DNA from: Clostridia bacterium
Lineage (GTDB): Bacteria; Bacillota_A; Clostridia; Christensenellales; Aristaeellaceae
Direction of reading: 5' to 3'
DNA: 12,715 nt
NCBI GenBank assembly: GCA_017412025.1
Contig: JAFQOY010000048.1
Coordinates: forward strand, 1-12,715
Of this stretch, positions 6,763 to 12,715 are shown in pieces. The notes beneath the pieces are model-generated. The model saw nothing but the letters and a program-made list of their open reading frames with translations. It did no database searches and was not told where the DNA came from. The position numbers and the translations under genes are program-made. Position 1 is the stretch's first letter. Each line of letters starts with the position of its first letter.

Positions 6763-6822
6763 GCGAAATGGCTTTTTCTTCAGGGACGCAGGGCTTGTGC
6801 ACTGGAGAAAAATCCATTTCGC
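6763..6822 (+). promoter_or_regulatory. Long imperfect hairpin before oppB
   Basis: Bases 6763-6783 pair with 6802-6822: 9 bp (GCGAAATGG / CCATTTCGC), one C-T mismatch, then 11 bp including TTTTTCT / AGAAAAA and one G-U pair. The loop has 18 bases. It lies 26 bases before the oppB ATG. It may be an RNase processing site or a partial terminator that lowers expression of oppB-F. TTCTCCA at 6751-6757 could pair instead with TGGAGAA at 6803-6809, so an alternative fold exists. Confidence 0.6.
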
Positions 6823-6848
6823 GCATATGAAAAAGGTTGTGAAAGAAG

Positions 6849-7790
6849 ATGCTCAAGTATTCCCTCAAGAGGCTGGCCTCCTCGCTGCTGACGCTGCTGA
6901 TCATCATCACGGTGGTCTTTGTTCTGCTGCGCCAGATGCCGATTGAAGGCTATTTTGATAATTTTGACAAGCTGGATCAGGCGTCCATTCAGGCCAAGCT
7001 CAATCAGCTGGGCCTCAATGATCCGATTCCCGTGCAGCTGCTCAACTTCCTCAAAGGCCTTGTGCACGGCGATCTGGGTACCTCTGCCCGTTACAGCGTG
7101 GGCGCGCCGATTTCTGAGCTGATCGCCAAGAAGGCGCCCGTGTCCATCAAGCTGGGCGTCATGTCCATGGCGCTCTCCCTGCTGATGGGCATCCCGCTGG
7201 GTACTGCCATGGCCAAAAACAAGGGGAAGTTCTGGGACAAGATCGGCACGATGTATATCGTCTTCATCAACGCTGTGCCGGCTGCCGTGTATTACATCTT
7301 CATCCAGATGTACGGTACCAGCTTCCTGGGCATCTCCATGCTCTTTGACCTCAATGATCCCGTCACGTGGATTCTGCCGGTATTCTCCATGTCCCTTGGC
7401 AACACGGCGTATTATGCCATGTGGCTGCGCCGTTACATGGTCGACGAGATGAACAAGGACTATGTCCGTCTGGCGCGCGCCAAGGGCGTTTCCGGGCAGA
7501 ACATCATGATGAAGCATGTGCTGCGCAATGCGTTCGTGCCCATGATTCAGTACATCCCGACCTCCCTGCTGTATACCGTCTGCGGTTCCATCTACATCGA
7601 GTCGCTCTACTCCATCCCGGGCATGGGCGGCCTGCTGGTGGACGTCATCGGAAGACAGGATAACCCGATGGTTCAGGCCATCGTCATGATTTACAGCTGT
7701 ATCGGCATCGTAGGCCTGCTGCTGGGCGATCTGCTCATGGGCCTGATCGATCCGCGCATCAGCTTTGTGAAGAAGGAAGGTGCGCGCTGA
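6849..7790 (+). CDS. oppB: Oligopeptide ABC transporter permease OppB (313 aa)
   Basis: One of the two membrane subunits forming the peptide channel. The family N-terminus (MLKYSLKRLASSLLTLLIIITVVFVLL, first membrane helix about residues 9-29) is followed by an extracytoplasmic loop with LGLNDPIPVQ and HGDLGTS, then five more helices. The EAA loop that contacts the ATPase is DYVRLARAKGVSGQNIMMKH, and GSIYIESLYSIPGMGGLL and the C-terminal LLLGDLLMGLIDPRI are typical. The length is normal. The upstream sequence has only a weak AAAGAAG site close to the ATG, so translation may be lower than for oppA. It lies 170 bases after oppA with two hairpins between, and 1 base before oppC. Confidence in the identity is high; peptide size range cannot be read. 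Confidence 0.93.
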   Translation: MLKYSLKRLASSLLTLLIIITVVFVLLRQMPIEGYFDNFDKLDQASIQAKLNQLGLNDPIPVQLLNFLKGLVHGDLGTSARYSVGAPISELIAKKAPVSIKLGVMSMALSLLMGIPLGTAMAKNKGKFWDKIGTMYIVFINAVPAAVYYIFIQMYGTSFLGISMLFDLNDPVTWILPVFSMSLGNTAYYAMWLRRYMVDEMNKDYVRLARAKGVSGQNIMMKHVLRNAFVPMIQYIPTSLLYTVCGSIYIESLYSIPGMGGLLVDVIGRQDNPMVQAIVMIYSCIGIVGLLLGDLLMGLIDPRISFVKKEGAR

Positions 7791-7791
7791 T

Positions 7792-9213
7792 ATGCTGAGC
7801 ATCAAGGAAAACAAGAGCCAGAAGCTTGAAAAGGCGCTGGAGGCACAGCTGCGCAGCGAGCTTGAGACAGAGATCCCAAACGAGGACGAGCTCTTTGTCC
7901 TGGCTGAATATGACGAGAGCGCGGGCGAGAAGACCGGATATTCCAATTACTCTTACTGGCGCTCCACGCTGCAGGTGTTCCTCAAGAACCGGGTGGCGGT
8001 GTTCCTGCTGATCGTGCTGGCGTCGATCCTGCTCTTTACGTTCATCCAGCCGCATCTGCCGGGCCAGTATCCGGCGAATCTGATCAACAACAACCCGCAG
8101 ACCGGCAAGCAGCTCTCCAACGTTGCGCCGAGCACGACGACCGTCGTGGCGACCGCTCCTGCCGGCACGCAGCTGCGCGCCAAGCCTGTCAAGGATAATG
8201 AGGACTGGTACGCCGTTGACAACGTGCTGGAGAGCCTCAAGGCGCGCACGAAGTTTGATATCGTGGAATACGGCGATGAATGGTGCAGGGTCGAGTACAA
8301 GGGGCAGACCGGCTACGTCAAGAATAACTTCCAGACGAAGCTCAAGCTGCCGGAGGACCCGACGGCTGTGCCGTACGAGAGCCGTTCCAACTTCAAGATT
8401 GAGGTCTATATGCAGCCGCAGGATTATACCAACGGCGGCAACTCGCTCTATGTCGAGGCGGACAAACTGACGGTCTCCGATGACGGCATGGCTGTGGCGG
8501 CTGCGGATACCGAGCTGCGCGTCATTCCCTCCGAGCATGCGTTCTGGTTCGGCACGAACAACATCGGCCAGGACCTGTGGGCGCGCGTGTGGAGCGGCAC
8601 GAGAACCAGCCTGATCATCGGCTTCATCGTCGCGTTTGTCGAGGCGCTTGTAGGCATCACGGTCGGCGTGCTCTGGGGCTATGTGCGCAGGCTCGACCGC
8701 ATCCTCACCGAGATCTACAACGTGGTGGACAATATCCCCAACACGATCATCCTGATTCTGATTTCCTACATCATGCGTCCGGGCTTTGGCACGCTGGTGT
8801 TTGCGATGTGCCTGACCTGCTGGCTGGGCATGGCGCGCTTTATCCGCAACCAGATTGTCATCATCCGCGACCGCGATTACAACCTGGCGTCCCGCTGCCT
8901 GGGCACCAGCACGCGCAAGATCATCATGAAAAACCTGCTGCCGTATCTGGTGTCGGTCATCATGCTGCGCCTGGCGCTGTCCATCCCGGCGGCCATTGGC
9001 AACGAGGTGTTCATCACCTATATCGGTCTGGGCCTGCCGGTGGATATCCCGTCCCTGGGCAACCTGATTAACGAGGGCAGAAAGCTCATCACGTCTGAGG
9101 CGCTGCGCTATCAGCTCATCTTCCCGGCGATCGTGCTTTCGATCGTCACCATTTCCTTCTATATCATCGGCAACGCCTTTGCGGACGCCGCCGATCCCAA
9201 GAATCACGTCTAA
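7792..9213 (+). CDS. oppC: OppC-type permease with SH3b domain inserted in its outer loop (473 aa)
   Basis: This is the second channel subunit. A cytoplasmic N-terminus (1-66) leads to membrane helix 1 (68-86). The usual loop then runs to NVAPS (S114) and resumes at SEHAFWFGTNNIGQD (about 247-261), followed by five helices and the EAA loop DYNLASRCLGTSTRKIIMKN. Relatives have about 300-350 residues; the difference is an insert of about 133 residues (115-247) outside the cell. Residues 119-181 match a bacterial SH3 domain: LRAKP near the start, then VLESLKARTKFDIVEYGDEW and YKGQTGYVKNNF at the end. Residues 182-246 are polar and unassigned. The ATG at 7792 is preferred, 11 bases after AAGGAAGG (7773-7780); GTG at 7780 is in frame but overlaps that site. 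OppC is certain by context, the SH3b call is strong by pattern, and its role is unknown. Confidence 0.92.
   Translation: MLSIKENKSQKLEKALEAQLRSELETEIPNEDELFVLAEYDESAGEKTGYSNYSYWRSTLQVFLKNRVAVFLLIVLASILLFTFIQPHLPGQYPANLINNNPQTGKQLSNVAPSTTTVVATAPAGTQLRAKPVKDNEDWYAVDNVLESLKARTKFDIVEYGDEWCRVEYKGQTGYVKNNFQTKLKLPEDPTAVPYESRSNFKIEVYMQPQDYTNGGNSLYVEADKLTVSDDGMAVAAADTELRVIPSEHAFWFGTNNIGQDLWARVWSGTRTSLIIGFIVAFVEALVGITVGVLWGYVRRLDRILTEIYNVVDNIPNTIILILISYIMRPGFGTLVFAMCLTCWLGMARFIRNQIVIIRDRDYNLASRCLGTSTRKIIMKNLLPYLVSVIMLRLALSIPAAIGNEVFITYIGLGLPVDIPSLGNLINEGRKLITSEALRYQLIFPAIVLSIVTISFYIIGNAFADAADPKNHV
8146..8334 (+). other. SH3b domain encoded within oppC
   Basis: This is the part of oppC coding for residues 119-181. 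The pattern follows the SH3_3 type: a short first strand with LRAKP, a variable loop (VKDNEDWYAVDN), a strand with regularly spaced hydrophobics (VLESLKARTKFDIVEY), then GDEWCRVEYKGQTGYVKNNF. SH3b domains of extracellular bacterial proteins often bind cell-wall peptides or other proteins. The insert is framed by PS on both sides (PS113-114 and PS246-247), the place where normal OppC loops run directly from PS to the EHxFGT motif. Confidence 0.75.
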
Positions 9214-9227
9214 AGGAGGCATGCGAC

Positions 9228-10271
9228 ATGGAAAGAGAAACCATTCTTTCGGTGCGCGATCTGAACATCAAGTTCAATCTGCGCGGCCGCACGCTGCATG
9301 CCATCCGGGGCGTATCGCTTGACCTGTACAAGGGCGAGAGCCTGGCCATCGTGGGCGAATCCGGCTCCGGCAAGTCTGTGTTTGTCAAGAGCTTCATGGG
9401 CCTGCTGGACGCCAACGGCTGGGTGGACAGCGGAGAGATCCTCTATGGCGGTGAAGACCTGACGAAATACACGACAGAAAAGCAGTGGCTGGGCGTGCGC
9501 GGCAGGAAGATTGCCATGGTTCTGCAGGATCCGATGACAAGCCTGAATCCGCTCAAGACCATCGGCGCGCAGATCATGGAGGCCATCGAGCTGCACCAGG
9601 GGCTCCACGGCGAGGAGGCGCGCAGGGAGATGCTCTCCGTGCTTACGGACGTGGGCATCACTGAACCGGAGCGCCGCGCCAAACAGTATCCGCATGAGTT
9701 TTCCGGCGGCATGCGCCAGCGCGTGGTCATCGCCATCGCCGTGGCCTGCAGGCCGGAGATCCTCATCTGCGACGAGCCGACCACTGCGCTGGACGTGACG
9801 ATTCAGGCGCAGATCCTTGGCCTGATCCGAGAGCTGAAGACAAAATACAGCCTGACGACCGTGTACATCACGCATGACCTCGGCGTCGTCGCCAACGTGG
9901 CGGACCGTATCGCCGTGATGTATGCCGGCGACATCGTGGAAATCGGCATGTGCGAAGAGGTCTTCTATCAGAGCAGGCATCCCTATACATGGGCGCTGCT
10001 GTCCTCTCTGCCGCAGCTGGGCGTGAAGGGCGAGCCGCTCTATTCCATCCACGGCACGCCGCCCAATCTCTTCAACGAGGTGAAGGGCGATGCGTTTGCG
10101 CCGCGCAATCCCAAGGCGCTCAAGATCGATTTCGTCAAGCGTCCGCCGTACTTCGAGATTTCTCCGACGCACAAGGCACGCACCTGGCTGCTCGATCCGC
10201 GCGCGCCGAAGATCGATCCGCCGGAGGCCGTGATGAAGCTTGCAACGGAAGGAGTGAAGGGCTATGCCTGA
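9228..10271 (+). CDS. oppD: Oligopeptide ABC transporter ATPase OppD (347 aa)
   Basis: Cytoplasmic ATPase that with OppF drives transport. All nucleotide-binding motifs are present: Walker A GESGSGKS (43-50), Q-loop VLQDPMTSL, signature SGGMRQR (159-165), Walker [12 protein letters not shown] (D182, catalytic E183) and H-switch H216 in ITHDLG. The C-terminal oligopeptide/dipeptide region ([13 protein letters not shown]...[11 protein letters not shown]) is recognisable, but the Cys residues which in many relatives occur in RCPFAxRC and before the end are replaced (N and T among others), so no iron-sulfur cluster is expected. AAAGGAGG (9212-9219) overlaps the oppC stop codon and sits 8 bases before the ATG. 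The last 8 bases overlap oppF. The identity is very likely; specificity comes from OppA. Confidence 0.94.
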   Translation: MERETILSVRDLNIKFNLRGRTLHAIRGVSLDLYKGESLAIVGESGSGKSVFVKSFMGLLDANGWVDSGEILYGGEDLTKYTTEKQWLGVRGRKIAMVLQDPMTSLNPLKTIGAQIMEAIELHQGLHGEEARREMLSVLTDVGITEPERRAKQYPHEFSGGMRQRVVIAIAVACRPEILICDEPTTALDVTIQAQILGLIRELKTKYSLTTVYITHDLGVVANVADRIAVMYAGDIVEIGMCEEVFYQSRHPYTWALLSSLPQLGVKGEPLYSIHGTPPNLFNEVKGDAFAPRNPKALKIDFVKRPPYFEISPTHKARTWLLDPRAPKIDPPEAVMKLATEGVKGYA

Positions 10272-11199
10272 GAATAAGGAGATCCTTCTGTCCGTGCGCG
10301 ACATGTCCGTGTCCTTTGGCAAGGGCAAGCGCCTGTTCAGAGCTGTCAAGAATGTCAGCTTCGATATCTTCAAGGGCGAGACGTTCGGCCTGGTGGGCGA
10401 GTCCGGCTCGGGCAAGACCACGATCGGCCGCGCCATTATCCGCATCAACCCGACCTCGTCCGGCGACGTCATCTTCAAGGGCGAGAAGATCAACGGCAAA
10501 ATCACGAAGGAACTTGACCGCCGCGTGACCCGCGAGATCCAGATGATCTTCCAGGATCCGATGGCCTCGCTCAACGAGCGCGCCAAGGTCGACTACATCG
10601 TCTCCGAAGGTCTGCTCAACGGCGGCCGCATTCCGGAGGCGGAGCGCAAGGCGCGTGTGGAGAAGGCGCTTGAGGAGGTCGGCCTGCTGCCGGAGTTTGC
10701 CAGCCGCTTCCCGCACGAGTTTTCCGGCGGTCAGCGCCAGCGCATCGGCGTTGCCCGCGCGCTGATCATGCAGCCGGACTTCGTCATCGCCGACGAGCCG
10801 ATTTCCGCGCTGGACGTGTCCATCCGCGCGCAGGTGCTCAACCTGCTGAGCGACCTGCAGAAGGAGCGCGGCCTGACCTATCTGTTCATCTCGCACGACC
10901 TGTCGGTCATGCGCTTTATCTGCGACCGCATCGCGGTCATCCATAAGGGCGTGCTGGTGGAGTTGGCGGAGACGGAGAAGCTCTTTGCCCATCCGCTGCA
11001 TCCCTATACCCGCGCGCTGCTCTCCGCCATTCCGCTGCCGGATCCGGCGAGGGAAAAGAACAAGAAGCTTGAGGTCTACGACCCGTCCGTGCACGATTAT
11101 TCCGTCGATCAGCCCAGGTGGGTGGAGATCGAGGAAGGACACATGGTATGGGGCAACGAGAAGGAACTGAGCGCATATCGTGAAATGCTGAAGGCTTAA
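10264..11199 (+). CDS. oppF: Oligopeptide ABC transporter ATPase OppF (311 aa)
   Basis: Partner ATPase of OppD. Walker A is GESGSGKT (45-52), the signature is SGGQRQR (154-160), Walker B is [11 protein letters not shown] (D177, E178) and the H-switch is H211 in FISHDLSV. The gene begins inside the end of oppD (8-base overlap), which suggests coupled translation; GGAG of AAGGAGTG (10249-10256) lies about 9 bases before the ATG. After [12 protein letters not shown] the usual GCxFxxRCP motif is missing: the tail is Cys-free and acidic/aromatic ([20 protein letters not shown] then EEGHMVWG), matching the Cys-free tail of OppD. A strong terminator lies 25 bases after the stop, so this is the last gene of the opp unit. 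Confidence 0.93.
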   Translation: MPENKEILLSVRDMSVSFGKGKRLFRAVKNVSFDIFKGETFGLVGESGSGKTTIGRAIIRINPTSSGDVIFKGEKINGKITKELDRRVTREIQMIFQDPMASLNERAKVDYIVSEGLLNGGRIPEAERKARVEKALEEVGLLPEFASRFPHEFSGGQRQRIGVARALIMQPDFVIADEPISALDVSIRAQVLNLLSDLQKERGLTYLFISHDLSVMRFICDRIAVIHKGVLVELAETEKLFAHPLHPYTRALLSAIPLPDPAREKNKKLEVYDPSVHDYSVDQPRWVEIEEGHMVWGNEKELSAYREMLKA

Positions 11200-11224
11200 G
11201 GCCAGACAGGATGACGCAAGACGG

Positions 11225-11260
11225 ACTGCCGTGTGCTGAAAGACGCATGCGGCAGTTTTT
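11225..11260 (+). terminator. Intrinsic terminator after oppF
   Basis: ACTGCCGTGTGC (11225-11236) pairs with GCATGCGGCAGT (11245-11256) in a 12-bp stem with two G-U pairs and an 8-base loop, followed by T5 (11256-11260). It ends the opp transcript 28 bases before the alanine racemase start. Because so little room remains for a promoter, partial readthrough may supply the downstream genes. Confidence 0.85.
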
Positions 11261-11274
11261 CATTGATGTATTTC

Positions 11275-11279
11275 AGGAG
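11275..11279 (+). promoter_or_regulatory. Ribosome binding site that fixes the alr start
   Basis: AGGAG lies 9 bases before the ATG at 11289. The ATG at 11280 directly touches it and is too close. The open frame back to 11211 runs through the oppF terminator and is not considered coding. Confidence 0.7.
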
Positions 11280-11288
11280 ATGAAAACC

Positions 11289-12434
11289 ATGAACATCGAC
11301 TACGAAGAGGCGGTCTCCCGCTGCTGGGCGGAGGTTGACCTGACGAGACTCGCTGAAAACTATCGCAACGCCCGTGCGCATCTGGCGCCCGGCACGCAGC
11401 TGATCTGCGTGCTCAAGGCGGATGCATACGGCCTGGGCGCGCCGATGACGGCGAAGCGCCTGTGGCAGGAGGGACAGCGGTTCTTCGCCGTCGCTTCCTA
11501 TAATGAGGCGGAGCAGCTGCGCAGGGCGCTGCCGCAGTGCGAGGTGCTGATCCTCGGCCTGTGCTCCGATGTGCAGATAAAAAAGGCGATTGAAGCGGGC
11601 ATGCTGCTGACCGTCTTTTCGGAAAGATACGCTGCCTCGGTCGCCGCATGCGCGCAGGCAGCCGGAAAAAAGGCACGCGTGCATGTGAAGATCGAGACGG
11701 GACTCAATCGCCTGGGGCTGAATCCTGTACAGGCGGCGGACGCCGTCGTGCGCATGCTGGCAGGCGGAGAGGTGCAGATGGAAGGGCTGTTCACCCATCT
11801 GGCCCTGCGCGGCAGAGAAGAGGACCGCGCGCAGCTTGACCTGCTGACCGGCGTGCGCAGCGCGCTCCTCGCGAGGGGCGTTGATCCGGGGATGACGCAT
11901 GCGCTGGACAGCATTGGCATGGTGCGCTATCCGCAGGATCACATGGATGCTGTGCGCACGGGCGCCTGGCTGTACGGCGTGTATCCGCGCGGCTATGCGC
12001 ATCCCGAGGAGAGCAGCTTGGCTATCACAGTAAAGGCGCGCATTGCGCAGCTGCACCGCGTGAAGGCGGGCGAGTGCCTTGGATATGACGAGTCGCATCC
12101 GCTTGCGCGCGACAGCGTGATTGCGACGCTTTCCTGCGGATACATCGACGGCTATCCCCGGCAGAACAGCCGTGGCGAGGTGGAGATCCGCGGCAGGCGC
12201 GCGCCGGTGGCGGGTCTTGTGTGCATGGATCAGATGATGGTCGACGTGACGGACATCCCCGACGCCTGCGAGGGGGACGAAGTGATCCTGCTGGGCGGCT
12301 CCATCGGCGTGGACGAATACGCCGCATGGGCGAATCTCAACCGGAACGAGTCCCTCGCGCGCACGGGCAGGCGCGTGCCCCGCGTCTATCTGGAAGAGGG
12401 CCAGGTAGTCTCCATCGCGGAGACGATGGACTGA
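11289..12434 (+). CDS. alr: Alanine racemase (381 aa)
   Basis: PLP enzyme that interconverts L- and D-alanine in the cytoplasm, feeding D-alanine into peptidoglycan or taking it back from wall peptides. The PLP-lysine motif VLKADAYGLG (K43) opens the TIM barrel, with KIETGLNRLGL and the D/HxxDSIGMVRY region following. The C-terminal domain has Y266 in CLGYDESH, at the place of the second catalytic base, then CGYIDGYPR and VCMDQMMVDVTDIP. The usual VGYGxT around the Tyr is LGYDES here, a mild deviation. The length is normal (360-390). The gene lies just after the opp terminator and 14 bases before an M20 peptidase gene with which it probably forms an operon. A serine racemase activity cannot be excluded from sequence alone, but no extra membrane domain of the VanT type is present. 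Confidence 0.93.
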   Translation: MNIDYEEAVSRCWAEVDLTRLAENYRNARAHLAPGTQLICVLKADAYGLGAPMTAKRLWQEGQRFFAVASYNEAEQLRRALPQCEVLILGLCSDVQIKKAIEAGMLLTVFSERYAASVAACAQAAGKKARVHVKIETGLNRLGLNPVQAADAVVRMLAGGEVQMEGLFTHLALRGREEDRAQLDLLTGVRSALLARGVDPGMTHALDSIGMVRYPQDHMDAVRTGAWLYGVYPRGYAHPEESSLAITVKARIAQLHRVKAGECLGYDESHPLARDSVIATLSCGYIDGYPRQNSRGEVEIRGRRAPVAGLVCMDQMMVDVTDIPDACEGDEVILLGGSIGVDEYAAWANLNRNESLARTGRRVPRVYLEEGQVVSIAETMD

Positions 12435-12448
12435 CGGAGGAAACGGCT

Positions 12449-12715
12449 ATGGACGATCAGGAACTCAGGGCGCTTGTGGAAGCGCAGAAGGACTGGATGA
12501 TTGAAAAGCGCAGGCTGCTGCACCGGATACCGGAGCGCGGCTTCGCAGAATACAAGACGCAGAAGGCGGTCATGGACGCGCTTGACGAAATCGGGATTCC
12601 GTATCAGACGGAGCGCACGTGGGTGATCGGCCTGATTGAGGGCGCGCTGCCGGGCGGCTGCGTTGCGCTGCGCGCGGATATGGATGCGCTGCCGCTGGAG
12701 GAGCCGCAGGAATGC
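12449..12715 (+). CDS. M20-family amidohydrolase/peptidase, 5' part (89 codons, runs off window)
   Basis: M20D-type enzymes are cytoplasmic metal-dependent hydrolases that cleave N-acyl amino acids, hippurate, indole-acetyl amino acids or small peptides. The N-terminal pattern is clear: LLHRIPERGFAEYKT (family LHxxPExxxxExxT) and VALRADMDALPLEE, where His-x-Asp metal-binding members show ALRADMDALPxxE. The start is fixed by GGAGG (12436-12440), 8 bases before the ATG, and lies 14 bases after the alr stop. The 3' end, including the metal-binding Cys/His and dimer domain, is outside the window. Next to opp and alr it would be suited to processing imported peptides or acyl-amino acids. The family is likely; the substrate is unknown. 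Confidence 0.88.
   Translation, partial: MDDQELRALVEAQKDWMIEKRRLLHRIPERGFAEYKTQKAVMDALDEIGIPYQTERTWVIGLIEGALPGGCVALRADMDALPLEEPQEC

Noticed and set aside
7759..9222. Open frame of 487 codons on the minus strand covering all of oppC
   Set aside because: It mirrors the codon positions of oppC, has a low-complexity His/Arg/Asp-rich translation and no ribosome binding site. Similar antisense frames lie under cls (2036-3322), oppA (4768-5715), oppB (6780-7946), oppD and oppF; all are effects of GC-rich codon use.
11211..11288. Upstream extension of alr
   Set aside because: It runs through the oppF terminator hairpin and has no ribosome binding site; AGGAG at 11275 supports 11289.
1..12715. tRNA, rRNA, CRISPR array, insertion sequence, riboswitch
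   Set aside because: No cloverleaf pattern, spaced repeats, transposase or terminal repeats, or known riboswitch core was recognised on either strand by reading.

Overview
The window looks like a chromosomal segment of a GC-rich, anaerobic, probably Gram-positive bacterium of the Clostridia type. The reasons are strong GGAGG-type ribosome binding sites before most genes, sigma-A-like promoters, U-tract terminators, and a Firmicutes-style set of genes (a short peptide deformylase, a Cls cardiolipin synthase, an AEC permease and an Opp operon). A position near Christensenellales or a related gut lineage is only a guess. No mobile element, CRISPR array, tRNA or rRNA was seen.

Layout. 1-298 is the 3' part of a peptide deformylase gene, closed by a terminator. 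467-886 is a single HIT-family gene with its own promoter and terminator. 887-1149 is a gap without a confident gene. 1150-3571 is a two-gene unit, a GT8 glycosyltransferase overlapping a cardiolipin synthase, both acting on the envelope. A bidirectional terminator separates this unit from a convergent AEC permease gene (3642-4586, minus strand). That gene and the opp operon diverge from an AT-rich 229-base promoter region.

The main content is a five-gene peptide ABC transporter operon, oppA-oppB-oppC-oppD-oppF (4816-11199), ending in a strong terminator. OppA binds peptide outside the cell, OppB and OppC form the pore, and OppD and OppF hydrolyse ATP. An alanine racemase gene and the start of an M20 peptidase/amidohydrolase gene follow immediately. 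Uptake of peptides, intracellular cleavage and D/L-alanine conversion make a plausible route for dietary or cell-wall peptides, but this link is inferred from gene order only.

The most unusual point is OppC. It carries about 133 extra residues, including a recognisable bacterial SH3 (SH3b) domain, in its first extracytoplasmic loop, exactly at the seam before the conserved FGTxxxGxD segment. In the same operon OppA has a signal peptide but no lipobox, both ATPases lack the C-terminal cysteine motif common in the family, and two large hairpins lie between oppA and oppB. Together these suggest an Opp variant in which the permease, not a lipid anchor, may hold the binding protein or contact the cell wall.
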